The position numbers were made by a program, and so were the translations under genes. Under the pieces are notes generated by a model. It made no database searches. It was not told the DNA's origin and was given only the letters and a program-made list of their open reading frames with translations. From Geobacter sp. (GTDB lineage: Bacteria; Desulfobacterota; Desulfuromonadia; Geobacterales; Geobacteraceae), in NCBI GenBank assembly GCA_003857395.1, contig RPRC01000221.1:1-9534 (forward strand): 9,534 bases of DNA. The letters are read 5' to 3'. Positions 1 to 6,715 of this stretch are shown here, one piece after another (the stretch's first letter is position 1; each line of letters starts with the position of its first letter).

Positions 1-66
1 AGGGCCTAAAGGGGGCCGGTGAAGATGCAGCCTACCGATATAGTGGCAACGTCCCCCCCACCCTGA

Positions 67-89
67 CCCTCCCCCGCAAGTGGGGAGGG
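67..89. repeat. C/G-rich inverted repeat (REP-like hairpin)
   Basis: CCCTCCCC (67-74) pairs perfectly with GGGGAGGG (82-89) around a 7-nt loop. No T-run follows on either strand, so a classical intrinsic terminator is not supported, although the hairpin lies downstream of the sugar transferase gene and could protect its mRNA 3' end. It resembles the hairpins at 9383-9405 and 9459-9481 in its C-run/G-run design, which suggests a dispersed extragenic repeat; copy number cannot be judged here. Confidence 0.6.
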
Positions 90-103
90 AACTACCCCCT
101 GTT

Positions 104-191
104 CCCTGTTCAACTGCGTAACTGTTTAACTGTTCAACTGTTCAACTGTTTCACTGTTCAACTGTCCAACTGTTTAACTGTTTCACTGTTC
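104..191. repeat. tandem array of about 11 octamers, consensus AACTGTTY
   Basis: An 8-nt period can be read from 104 to 191. Successive units are CCCTGTTC, AACTGCGT, AACTGTTT, AACTGTTC, AACTGTTC, AACTGTTT, CACTGTTC, AACTGTCC, AACTGTTT, AACTGTTT and CACTGTTC. The outer units are most diverged. Each central unit contains AAC-T-GTT, a small dyad. The last unit overlaps the TGA stop of the sugar transferase gene (190-192), so the array begins at the very end of that coding sequence. No gene lies in 1-189, and nothing else recognisable was seen in 1-66. Confidence 0.85.
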
Positions 192-1551
192 ATCTCCCCC
201 CCCTACCCAGTACCACCTTGACAGTCTTGACGATGACCAACAGGTCAAGTGCCAAGGAGATGTTCTTGGTGTAATAGAGGTCATAACGAAGCTTTTCCAG
301 AGCATCCTCCACAGAGGCCCCATAGGGATAGCAAACCTGTGCCCAGCCGGTAACCCCGGGTCTGACGAAGTGGCGTTCGGAGTAGTAGGGGACGACCTCC
401 TTAAGCTTGGTAACGAACTCGGGACGTTCGGGGCGCGGCCCCACCAGGCTCATCTCTCCGAGCAGGACGTTGAAAAGTTGCGGGATTTCATCGATGCGGG
501 ATTTACGCAGAAAATTGCCCAGGCGGGTAATCCGCGGATCATTCTTCTGTGCCCATACAGCACCCGTAGCGGTTTCCGCATCTTGCCGCATAGTTCTGAA
601 CTTGTAAACAGTAAATAATTGCTCACTTTCACCGACCCGCTCCTGAGTGAAAAAGATCGGTCCGGGAGAATCCAGCTTGATCAGCAATGCCACCAACGGG
701 AAAAAAGGCAGAAACACTATGAGACCCGCGATGGCAAGAAGTACATCGATGAATCTCTTCAGGATTCGGGACAGTACCGTAATCCGGAAGCCGTGGGAGA
801 AGATGAACCAGCTGGGAGTGATATCCTCCAGCATCAGCTTGCCGGTCACTTTCTCATAAAAGGACGGCGCATCCATCACCTTCACGCCGCTCAGCTTGCA
901 GTTGAGCATCTCCTGCAGGGGAAACACTCCCCGCCTCTCTGAAAGCGAGACCACCACTTTATCCGCTTTGCTCTTCTTGACCGTTTCGAAAATGTTCTCG
1001 TAGCTGCCGATAATTTCGTGTAAAGGCACATTGACCATATTGCTGCTGCAGCTAACATAGCCAGCCAGGACATATTCTCTGTTCGGTACGGAGATAAGGC
1101 TGCCGATCCGCTCGGCAAGAGGGCCGGCCCCGAGAATCAGGACACGCTTGGCAAAGACGGGCAGATTGGCCCTGAGCCGGAAAAAGACATGCCAGACATA
1201 CTGCAGCAGACCGAAACAGACAAGAGCCAGCACCAGGACTCCCCGGCCAAACATGACAGAGGGGACAAGGTAGTAGAGGGAGGAAAGAAGAAAAAAGGAG
1301 ACAAAGACACCGCAGGTTATGCGCAGGGCGATGTCCTTCCAGCCTGTCTCGTTGCTTTTAAGCTGATAGAGCTCCACAAAAAAGGAGGCAACGAGAATGA
1401 CAAGTACGAACACGCCCCAACCCAGGGGCTCCGCCGCCAGCAAACCAAAAACGTCCACCTGCCCTTTGAACCTGAGAAGGAGAGCAGCTGCTACGCTTGC
1501 CAGTGCACAGGTACAATCAACAAGTATCAGGGTAAGTAGTAATCTGGTCAT
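190..1551 (-). CDS. polyprenyl (undecaprenyl)-phosphate glycosylphosphotransferase, PEP-CTERM/EpsB-type sugar transferase
   Basis: Membrane enzyme expected to start exopolysaccharide repeat-unit assembly by moving a sugar-1-phosphate from a nucleotide sugar to undecaprenyl phosphate. I start it at ATG 1551 (453 aa): it has AAGGAGG 5 nt upstream and overlaps the stop of the preceding gene as ATGA. A start 8 codons earlier would place that ribosome site inside the gene. From this start, about four hydrophobic segments span residues 2-125, followed by a Rossmann-like [10 protein letters not shown] (141-150), a further membrane helix near 266-292 and the C-terminal bacterial sugar transferase domain. 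Visible family motifs are [18 protein letters not shown], the Asp-Glu dyad in RIDEIPQL (354-355), [21 protein letters not shown] and YDLYYTKN. The segment [13 protein letters not shown] resembles the PEP-CTERM-associated EpsB_2 subgroup. The sugar is unknown. It is the last gene of the operon. Confidence 0.95.
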   Translation of the reverse strand: MTRLLLTLILVDCTCALASVAAALLLRFKGQVDVFGLLAAEPLGWGVFVLVILVASFFVELYQLKSNETGWKDIALRITCGVFVSFFLLSSLYYLVPSVMFGRGVLVLALVCFGLLQYVWHVFFRLRANLPVFAKRVLILGAGPLAERIGSLISVPNREYVLAGYVSCSSNMVNVPLHEIIGSYENIFETVKKSKADKVVVSLSERRGVFPLQEMLNCKLSGVKVMDAPSFYEKVTGKLMLEDITPSWFIFSHGFRITVLSRILKRFIDVLLAIAGLIVFLPFFPLVALLIKLDSPGPIFFTQERVGESEQLFTVYKFRTMRQDAETATGAVWAQKNDPRITRLGNFLRKSRIDEIPQLFNVLLGEMSLVGPRPERPEFVTKLKEVVPYYSERHFVRPGVTGWAQVCYPYGASVEDALEKLRYDLYYTKNISLALDLLVIVKTVKVVLGRGGR

Positions 1552-4211
1552 TTGCTCCTCCTTGGCCCATTCCATTCCGCCACCAGGGCACGCGCCCTGT
1601 CCGATTCCGGAAACGCATTCATTTTCAAGGTGTTCTGCATTCTGACAACCGCCTTCTGCTTGTCACCGGCAGCATATTCAGCGAGTGCAAGGTGGTACGA
1701 GATGGTAGGATTTGCCGGAAGGAGCGACACTGCCTTTTCCAGGATCTTACGCGCCTCCTTCGGTCGATTATTTTTCAGCAGCGCATAGCCGAGGGTGTCC
1801 ATAACTGCCGGGTTGCCCGGCTCCAGCCGAAACGCCCGTAAGGCAAGCACCAGCGACTGCTCGCGGTTACCGTATCCGTCGGCATACAGGTTGGCGAGGT
1901 TATTCAGGGAAGGCACATGATTCTCGTTCTTTTCCAGGGCATCACGATATTTCTCCACAGCTTCTTTCTTCTTGCCGGTCACTTCCAGAAGAGCTCCCTG
2001 GGAGAAAAGTGCGGGGACATAGTCCGGGCTTCTGCGCAAGGCCTCTTCATACGCAGCCATGGCCGGACCGTAGTCCTTCCTGCGGGCCTGGATATTCCCC
2101 ACTTGCAGCGCAGCGCGAGGGTCTTTGAGATCAGCAGCCATCCCACGCTTCAGCTCAGCCATGGCAGCGGCTTCATCCTTTTTGCTTCCGTACACAGCCG
2201 CAAGCAGGAGATGGCCTGATGCTGAACCGGGCCGCAGGGTAATGGCCCGACGGGCTTGTTCCTCCGCCTTGGCAAAATCTTTCTTCTGCACATAGGCATT
2301 GACCTTGAGCAGCAGCCCCTGATCGGGCGAGATCGTTTCAAGGTCGTCAAAGACGTTCAGTGCGTCCCGATACTTTTTCTCAGAGAGTAAAATCTGCCCC
2401 TTCATCTCCAGGGCAGCAGCGTTGCCGGGTATGGAGCTGATCGCCTCATCAAGAACTGACAAGGCATCCCGGTTGTCTTTTTTCTTGAGGTAGTAGTTGG
2501 CAAGGGCCAGGTAGGCAACCTGTTCTTTGGTGTCCTTTGCCCGTTTATACATAACCAGTGCATCCGCGTCCCTGCCCTGAACTTGCAGAAGGGCGGCAGA
2601 ACCAAGCATGGCCCTGGTGTTACCAGGATTTGTGCGCAGGACAGCCGAGTACTCCGCCAGCGCCTGGGCATAATTGCCCGATGCGGCATGATAGGCAGCA
2701 AGATTGAAATAACTGGCAAGAAATGCCGGATCAAGTGTCTTTGCTTTTTCAAGGGATTTGACGGCATCAGCAGGTTTGCGCTCGGCAAACTGGATCCTGG
2801 CAATGTTGTTATAGAGCGGGGCGTCTTTTTTGCCGCCGGTCAGTCCTTCCCGAGTTACAGAGAGAGCCTTGGCGCTGTTACCACGGCGCAGATAATAGCT
2901 GGAGAGCAGCAGCCGCGTATTGAGAATCTCCGGCGCGACCTGTACTGCAGTATTCAGTTCGGTTTCCGCTTGCTGCGTCTTCCCCGTGCCGAGGAAAAAT
3001 ATCCCTTTTTTCAGGTGAGCATCGACTATCTTCGGGTCCAGTTCCGTTGCGCGGGTGAGCTCCTTCATTCCTTCGTCATACAGACCCTTTGCCATGTAGG
3101 CACTGCCCAGCAGGTTGTGGGCAAGGGCATTGCCGCCGTCAGACTGCAGTACCTTGTTGATCTCGGCAATGGCGTCATCGATCCGTTTTTGCTGGAGAAG
3201 AATGGTAGCCGAAAGAATTCGGGCCCGGGTAAATGACGGATTCACATCCAGGATCTTGCGGAACTGGGAGAGGGCGCTTTCCAGATCACCCCGGCCATAG
3301 AAGCTGAGACCGAGGAAGTAATAGGCTTCCAGGGATGGCCGGAGACTGATGGATTCCTGCAAAGCGGTTATTGCCTCAGCCAGCTTTTTTTTCTGGTACA
3401 GGACGAGACCCGTAAGCCGGGAGCCTTCCGCTCGTTTGGGAAATTTCTTGCTCAGCAGAGCGCCGGTCTCCTCTGCCTTGGCGGTATCGCCCTTTTCGAG
3501 GTAGATGAGCCCCGCCTTGTAGAGCGCCTGGGAATCCGCGGAATGGGCTGCAGCAATGCGCTGGTAGATCACGATTGCGGCATCCTTGTTCCCTGCGGCG
3601 ATTTCGATGGCAGCCAGAAGATAGTTTGCCCGAGCATTATCTGGGTCTTTTTTCAGGACCCTGCCAAGAACTTCCCTGGCTTCTTGTTGCCGATTACCGG
3701 CCAAGTATACGGCGGCAAGCTCCACCTGTGCGGAGGTCCTGCCCGGCTCTTCTTTCAGTGCCAGGAGAAGATACCTTTCCGCCTGCACCATATCCCTCTT
3801 GAGGGCATGGGCAATGGCGAGCGTTTCCAGAGTATCGACAGAACCTGGTTTTTCCTTCAGAGACTCCAGTGCCTCAGTGATTGCGGCATCCGGCTTGTTG
3901 ACCGAGATGTGGAGCTTCGCCAGGCTAATTTTCAGCCCCGGATAGGACGGACTCTGGCGGAGAACTTTCTGAAACTCCCGTTCCGCCTGTTCATACTTCC
4001 CTGTCGCGGTATAGGCAAGCGCAAGCTGGTAGCGGGCGTCCAGATAGTTCGGGTCTTTCTCCAAAGCATTTTTCAGGAGAACAATCGCGCCCGATGGGTT
4101 AGCGTTTTGGAACTGCTTCACACCCTCGCCGTAAAGCTCTTCCTTTGTCTTGCTGCTGCAACCTGAGAGGGCGACAACTAGTATCAGAATAACGACAATG
4201 CTCTTAGACAA
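1548..4211 (-). CDS. prsT: PrsT-like TPR-repeat lipoprotein (PEP-CTERM/exopolysaccharide system)
   Basis: An 887-aa lipoprotein made almost entirely of tetratricopeptide repeats. The start is a TTG (4211-4209) with GGAGG 8 nt upstream. The signal peptide has Lys3, a hydrophobic run (residues 5-15) and the lipobox LSGC, giving a lipidated Cys18. From about residue 25 to 870 the 34-residue TPR pattern (helix pairs ending in -DP-, -NP-, -RPG-) recurs about 24 times without a catalytic domain. Length, lipobox and the C-terminal block around MDTLGYALLKNN fit the PrsT family of PEP-CTERM/exosortase-linked exopolysaccharide loci. By analogy with other TPR lipoproteins in polysaccharide export it probably scaffolds synthesis or secretion proteins at the periplasmic face of a membrane, but the exact role is unproven. 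It lies between the pseudo-receiver gene (8-nt overlap) and the sugar transferase (ATGA overlap). The symbol rests on family resemblance; another TPR lipoprotein family is the alternative. Confidence 0.88.
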   Translation of the reverse strand: MSKSIVVILILVVALSGCSSKTKEELYGEGVKQFQNANPSGAIVLLKNALEKDPNYLDARYQLALAYTATGKYEQAEREFQKVLRQSPSYPGLKISLAKLHISVNKPDAAITEALESLKEKPGSVDTLETLAIAHALKRDMVQAERYLLLALKEEPGRTSAQVELAAVYLAGNRQQEAREVLGRVLKKDPDNARANYLLAAIEIAAGNKDAAIVIYQRIAAAHSADSQALYKAGLIYLEKGDTAKAEETGALLSKKFPKRAEGSRLTGLVLYQKKKLAEAITALQESISLRPSLEAYYFLGLSFYGRGDLESALSQFRKILDVNPSFTRARILSATILLQQKRIDDAIAEINKVLQSDGGNALAHNLLGSAYMAKGLYDEGMKELTRATELDPKIVDAHLKKGIFFLGTGKTQQAETELNTAVQVAPEILNTRLLLSSYYLRRGNSAKALSVTREGLTGGKKDAPLYNNIARIQFAERKPADAVKSLEKAKTLDPAFLASYFNLAAYHAASGNYAQALAEYSAVLRTNPGNTRAMLGSAALLQVQGRDADALVMYKRAKDTKEQVAYLALANYYLKKKDNRDALSVLDEAISSIPGNAAALEMKGQILLSEKKYRDALNVFDDLETISPDQGLLLKVNAYVQKKDFAKAEEQARRAITLRPGSASGHLLLAAVYGSKKDEAAAMAELKRGMAADLKDPRAALQVGNIQARRKDYGPAMAAYEEALRRSPDYVPALFSQGALLEVTGKKKEAVEKYRDALEKNENHVPSLNNLANLYADGYGNREQSLVLALRAFRLEPGNPAVMDTLGYALLKNNRPKEARKILEKAVSLLPANPTISYHLALAEYAAGDKQKAVVRMQNTLKMNAFPESDRARALVAEWNGPRRSK
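1557..1563 (-). promoter_or_regulatory. ribosome binding site of the sugar transferase gene
   Basis: AAGGAGG on the minus strand, 5 nt before ATG 1551-1549, lies inside the 3' end of the prsT-like gene. It decides the start and, with the ATGA overlap (stop at 1550-1548), indicates coupled translation of the two genes. Confidence 0.9.
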
Positions 4212-4584
4212 GGCTATATCCTCCGAAATGAAAAACGCTATTACGTACCAAATCCTTCACCAACAGGGAAAATCTGCGATAGTCGATTGGCTTGACCATG
4301 CAGTAACAATTATCAAGTTCTTCGAGTAACTCGATTATCTCTTTGCCCAGATGATCGACAAGGATGATGACGGGAACAGCAGAGTCATGCACTCTGCTCA
4401 GGATCGACTTTCCAAAGGGATAACTGGTGATAAGAAGCGAAACCCCATCCACAAGACGCTGGGAAAGCTCCATCTCCCCCCGAACCAGTGATTCGACCTT
4501 AAAACCCTGCTCAAGCAAGATTGAATGGCAGATACGGGAAAAGCCCACTTCGTCAACTATGACAATTTTTTCATATTTATTCAT
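4204..4584 (-). CDS. small degenerate receiver-domain protein (pseudo-receiver)
   Basis: A 126-aa single-domain protein with the outline of a CheY-like receiver. The first strand ends in IVIVDE with the acidic pair Asp11-Glu12. The third strand, LLITSYPFG, carries Ser54 where the phosphoacceptor Asp normally sits. The fourth strand, VPVIILVDH, has Val76 in place of the conserved Thr/Ser. The KP motif is kept (Lys98-Pro99). There is no output domain, signal peptide or membrane segment, so it is probably a cytoplasmic phosphorylation-independent adaptor rather than a classical response regulator; its partner is unknown. It is the first gene of the exopolysaccharide operon and overlaps the PrsT-like gene by 8 nt. 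The ATG has no Shine-Dalgarno sequence and lies only about 4 nt after the start point predicted from the sigma-54 promoter at 4599-4614. The function is inferred from fold pattern only. Confidence 0.78.
   Translation of the reverse strand: MNKYEKIVIVDEVGFSRICHSILLEQGFKVESLVRGEMELSQRLVDGVSLLITSYPFGKSILSRVHDSAVPVIILVDHLGKEIIELLEELDNCYCMVKPIDYRRFSLLVKDLVRNSVFHFGGYSLV
4220..4224 (-). promoter_or_regulatory. ribosome binding site supporting a TTG start
   Basis: GGAGG on the minus strand, 8 nt before TTG 4211-4209. No ATG or GTG is available for the signal peptide, so this site decides the non-ATG start. It lies within the last codons of the pseudo-receiver gene, whose TAA stop (4206-4204) falls just after the TTG, so translation is probably coupled. 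Confidence 0.85.
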
Positions 4585-4598
4585 GGCGGATGACTACT

Positions 4599-4614
4599 AG
4601 CAATGAGCACGCCA
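4599..4614 (-). promoter_or_regulatory. sigma-54 (RpoN) -24/-12 promoter of the exopolysaccharide operon
   Basis: The minus strand reads TGGCGTGCTCATTGCT against the consensus TGGCACG-N4-TTGCW. The invariant GG (4613-4612) and GC (4601-4600) are present with correct 10-nt spacing, and only two of the other defined positions differ. Transcription should begin near 4588. The promoter lies directly before the pseudo-receiver gene, with three dyads 206-346 nt upstream of the GG, as expected for an enhancer-dependent promoter. The adjacent regulator at 5284-6642 has the GAFTGA loop needed to activate sigma-54. Confidence 0.78.
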
Positions 4615-4731
4615 ACCACCTCATGTTTAATATAAAAATACTTAATTAAGCTACCTATCTCTTTGCTTCGCCGAGATCTCACTGCCGCACTACCCTGTAC
4701 TAGCGAACTTTTTTCAAAAATCTCGACAAGC

Positions 4732-4755
4732 TGAACAAAAAAATATTTTTGTTCA
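4732..4755. repeat. A/T-rich perfect inverted repeat
   Basis: TGAACAAAAA (4732-4741) and TTTTTGTTCA (4746-4755) are perfect 10-bp arms around a 4-nt AATA loop. It lies between the enhancer-like dyads and the sigma-54 promoter. It lacks the G/C-rich stem of a terminator. A protein-binding or DNA-bending site is possible; no family can be named. Confidence 0.6.
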
Positions 4756-4818
4756 CAGTCCAGACAGCCATACTGCCAGGCATGCAAATCACTTCCAGGA
4801 GCGGTCTTTTCCCGCACC

Positions 4819-4841
4819 AGGTGTTTCCATTGGAAACACCT
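4819..4841. promoter_or_regulatory. enhancer-like dyad, site 1 (perfect)
   Basis: Eleven-base arms, AGGTGTTTCCA (4819-4829) and TGGAAACACCT (4831-4841), are perfectly complementary around a single central T. The core is TGTTTCC-ATT-GGAAACA at 4822-4838. The format (arms separated by 3 nt) resembles sites of NtrC-family activators, and the core recurs at 4879 and 4942. It is the site nearest the sigma-54 promoter. The likely ligand is the neighbouring response regulator (inference). Confidence 0.75.
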
Positions 4842-4878
4842 TTCCCTGCCGCCCCCTATTAATTGGAGCTATCTAAAC

Positions 4879-4895
4879 TGTTTCCTAAGGAAACA
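4879..4895. promoter_or_regulatory. enhancer-like dyad, site 2 (perfect core)
   Basis: TGTTTCC-TAA-GGAAACA, with perfect 8-bp arms around the central A4887. It has the same arms as site 1 but a different 3-nt spacer, which argues that the arms are the recognised element. Its centre is 57 nt from that of site 1. Confidence 0.72.
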
Positions 4896-4941
4896 TAGAA
4901 GGCAAAAACGATAGATATCGAGAAGTTAACGCGAAAGAAAG

Positions 4942-4958
4942 TGTTTCCATTGGACACA
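4942..4958. promoter_or_regulatory. enhancer-like dyad, site 3 (one mismatch)
   Basis: TGTTTCC-ATT-GGACACA, identical to the site 1 core except C for A at 4955. Its centre is 63 nt (about six helical turns) from that of site 2. It is probably a weaker copy of the same operator. Confidence 0.68.
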
Positions 4959-5283
4959 GCGGAGATCAGAAACTGAACATATTGCCCGACAAGTTCAATT
5001 TTTGAACAACGGGAAGGGGTAGACAGGGATTTATACAGAAAGGGGGGACAACAGGAAGAGTTAACAGAAAAACAGCAGAAACGAAAAGAGGGCTATCAGG
5101 GAATGCTCCTTTGAGAGATCGGTCAAGACCTCACCTCAGCAACCAGGAGGATGTCGAGCAGAGGAAATGAGCGCCGAAATACCGTTCGGAAAAGAGCCAC
5201 CCCCTTCGAGTTTCCGGTACGCGGCAAAATGTGGACCCGTCAGAGGGATGTGCAAAAAATATTTGCCCAGAATCCGACAGGCT

Positions 5284-6642
5284 CTAGACACCCATTTCGC
5301 GCAATCTTTTATACAGCGACTTACGCGAAATACCAAGTGTCTGGGCAACCTTGGACTTGTTTCCCTTACACTCCAGCAGAGCGGACCGAATCGCTGCCTC
5401 TTCCAACTCCCGAAAGGTCTTGATACCGGTACTCTTTGACGCCACGTGCACCTCCCCGGCAAATTGGCGAAGTTCGTGAGGGAGGTCTCGAATGGCGATA
5501 TTTTTCCCCTTTGTCAACACGGCAACACGCTCTATGACGTTTTTAAGCTGCCTGATGTTCCCTGGCCAGGAATAGCGATTAAAAACGTCGATCACTTCGG
5601 GGAAAATTTCGAGGGACTTATTTTCGCGGACACAGTACTCCTTGAGAAAAGAGGACGTAAGTAAAGGGATATCGTCTTTCCGCTCCCGGAGAGGGGGCAT
5701 TACAATACGAACCACATTCACCCGATAGTAAAGATCTTCCCGGAAAGATCCTGAAGCTATCTCCTTCTCAAGGTCCCTGTTCGTGGAGCAAATCAGTCGA
5801 AAATCCACCTGAATCTTCCGGTTGCTCCCCAACCTTTCAATCTCTTTTTCCTGCAACACCCTGAGAAGTTTTGCCTGGAGGGGCAACTCCAATTCACCTA
5901 TTTCATCAAGAAATATGGTTCCGCTTGCTGCCTCCTCAAATCTGCCGATCCTTCGTGAGAAGGCACCGGTAAAAGCACCTTTTTCATAGCCAAACAGTTC
6001 GGACTCCAGGAGACCACCCGGCATGGCAGCACAGTTTACCGCAACAAACGGCTTGCTGCTCCTGCTGCTGTGATAATGAAGGTTACGGGCAATGGCTTCC
6101 TTCCCGGTCCCTGTTTCGCCACAGATCAGAACACTGCTTATCGAGTCCTTCACCGCAGCCACGGTTTCAAATATCCTGAGCATTTCAGGGGTTTTACCGA
6201 TTATGCCCTCAGAATCCCGCCCCAGGGACAACTGGTTTTTCAGGATTGAGATCTCTTTTTTCAGCAGCCGCTGATCCAAGGCACGAGCCAAAATACCTTT
6301 TAACTTCTTATAATCGGGGGGTTTTATAAAGTAATAGAAGGCGCCTCGAGTAACTGCTTGCACCGCGGAATCCACCGAACCATAGGCAGTAAGAAAAATA
6401 ACGGGAATATCGGGATACTGGAGGGATAAATAATCAAAAAACTGCATGCCGTCTTTACCCGGCATTTTCAGGTCAGTGATCACAACATCAATGGATTCCA
6501 CGGCAAGGATACTTTCCGCGACATCCACGTTTTGAGCCTCCGAGATAAGATAACCCTCATCGCGTAATATCGCCGAAAGAACCTTCAAAGCATTCAATTC
6601 ATCGTCAACAAGAAGTACCCGACCACGTTTTTCTCCTGCCAT
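5284..6642 (-). CDS. sigma-54-dependent response regulator (NtrC family, PrsR-like)
   Basis: Cytoplasmic two-component activator that, once phosphorylated, binds upstream sites and uses ATP to open sigma-54 promoters. I start it at ATG 6642 (452 aa), just before MAGEKRGRVLLVDDE; a TTG at 6711 would add 23 residues unlike a receiver. The receiver (residues 7-125) has Asp13/Asp14, phosphoacceptor Asp57 in VITDLKMPG, Thr85 and Lys107. The AAA+ domain has Walker A GETGTGKE (175-182), the sigma-54 contact loop GAFTGA (222-227), Walker B IFLDE (243-247) and FREDLYYR with arginine-finger candidates. A Fis-type helix-turn-helix, NKSKVAQTLGISRKSLYKRL, ends the protein (residues 428-447). All key residues are present, so it should be active. 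It lies 73 nt after the kinase gene and just upstream of the dyad cluster, its likely target. PrsR of PEP-CTERM systems is the closest functional idea, but the family cannot be fixed by eye. Confidence 0.95.
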   Translation of the reverse strand: MAGEKRGRVLLVDDELNALKVLSAILRDEGYLISEAQNVDVAESILAVESIDVVITDLKMPGKDGMQFFDYLSLQYPDIPVIFLTAYGSVDSAVQAVTRGAFYYFIKPPDYKKLKGILARALDQRLLKKEISILKNQLSLGRDSEGIIGKTPEMLRIFETVAAVKDSISSVLICGETGTGKEAIARNLHYHSSRSSKPFVAVNCAAMPGGLLESELFGYEKGAFTGAFSRRIGRFEEAASGTIFLDEIGELELPLQAKLLRVLQEKEIERLGSNRKIQVDFRLICSTNRDLEKEIASGSFREDLYYRVNVVRIVMPPLRERKDDIPLLTSSFLKEYCVRENKSLEIFPEVIDVFNRYSWPGNIRQLKNVIERVAVLTKGKNIAIRDLPHELRQFAGEVHVASKSTGIKTFRELEEAAIRSALLECKGNKSKVAQTLGISRKSLYKRLREMGV

Positions 6643-6715
6643 TACACCCCCGAAAGCAATAAGTCCCTCGATTTCAGCCGACTGTCTCAGCCCCCCCGGC
6701 ACGGGGTACAACTCA

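Larger units (their letters stand above)
4585..5283. other. 0.7-kb non-coding regulatory region
   Basis: The region lies between the end of the response regulator gene and the exopolysaccharide operon. It holds the sigma-54 promoter, the three dyads, the A/T-rich inverted repeat at 4732-4755 and a smaller dyad GTTCAA-TTT-TTGAAC (4993-5007). The two A/T-rich dyads share the heptamer TGAACAA. I found no convincing intrinsic terminator for the upstream regulator gene and no convincing sigma-70 promoter. A 78-codon GTG frame at 4817-4581 is discussed as a finding and not called. Nothing recognisable was seen in 5010-5283. Confidence 0.6.

Noticed and set aside
67..191. CRISPR-like array at the left edge
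   Set aside because: The units are 8 nt with no unique spacers, so it is a simple tandem repeat; no cas gene is present.
2583..3236. 217-codon plus-strand frame
   Set aside because: It lies entirely antisense to the PrsT-like gene, whose TPR pattern is continuous there; a shadow frame.
4780..4800. Second possible -24/-12 site, TGGAAGTGATTTGCAT on the minus strand
   Set aside because: GG and GC are separated by 9 nt instead of 10, and the -24 element lacks the CAC; the site at 4599-4614 is clearly better.
5225..5275. Possible terminator (GCAAA...TTTGC) after the response regulator gene
   Set aside because: The stem is only 5 bp with no G/C-rich part, and there is no proper downstream T-run on the minus strand.
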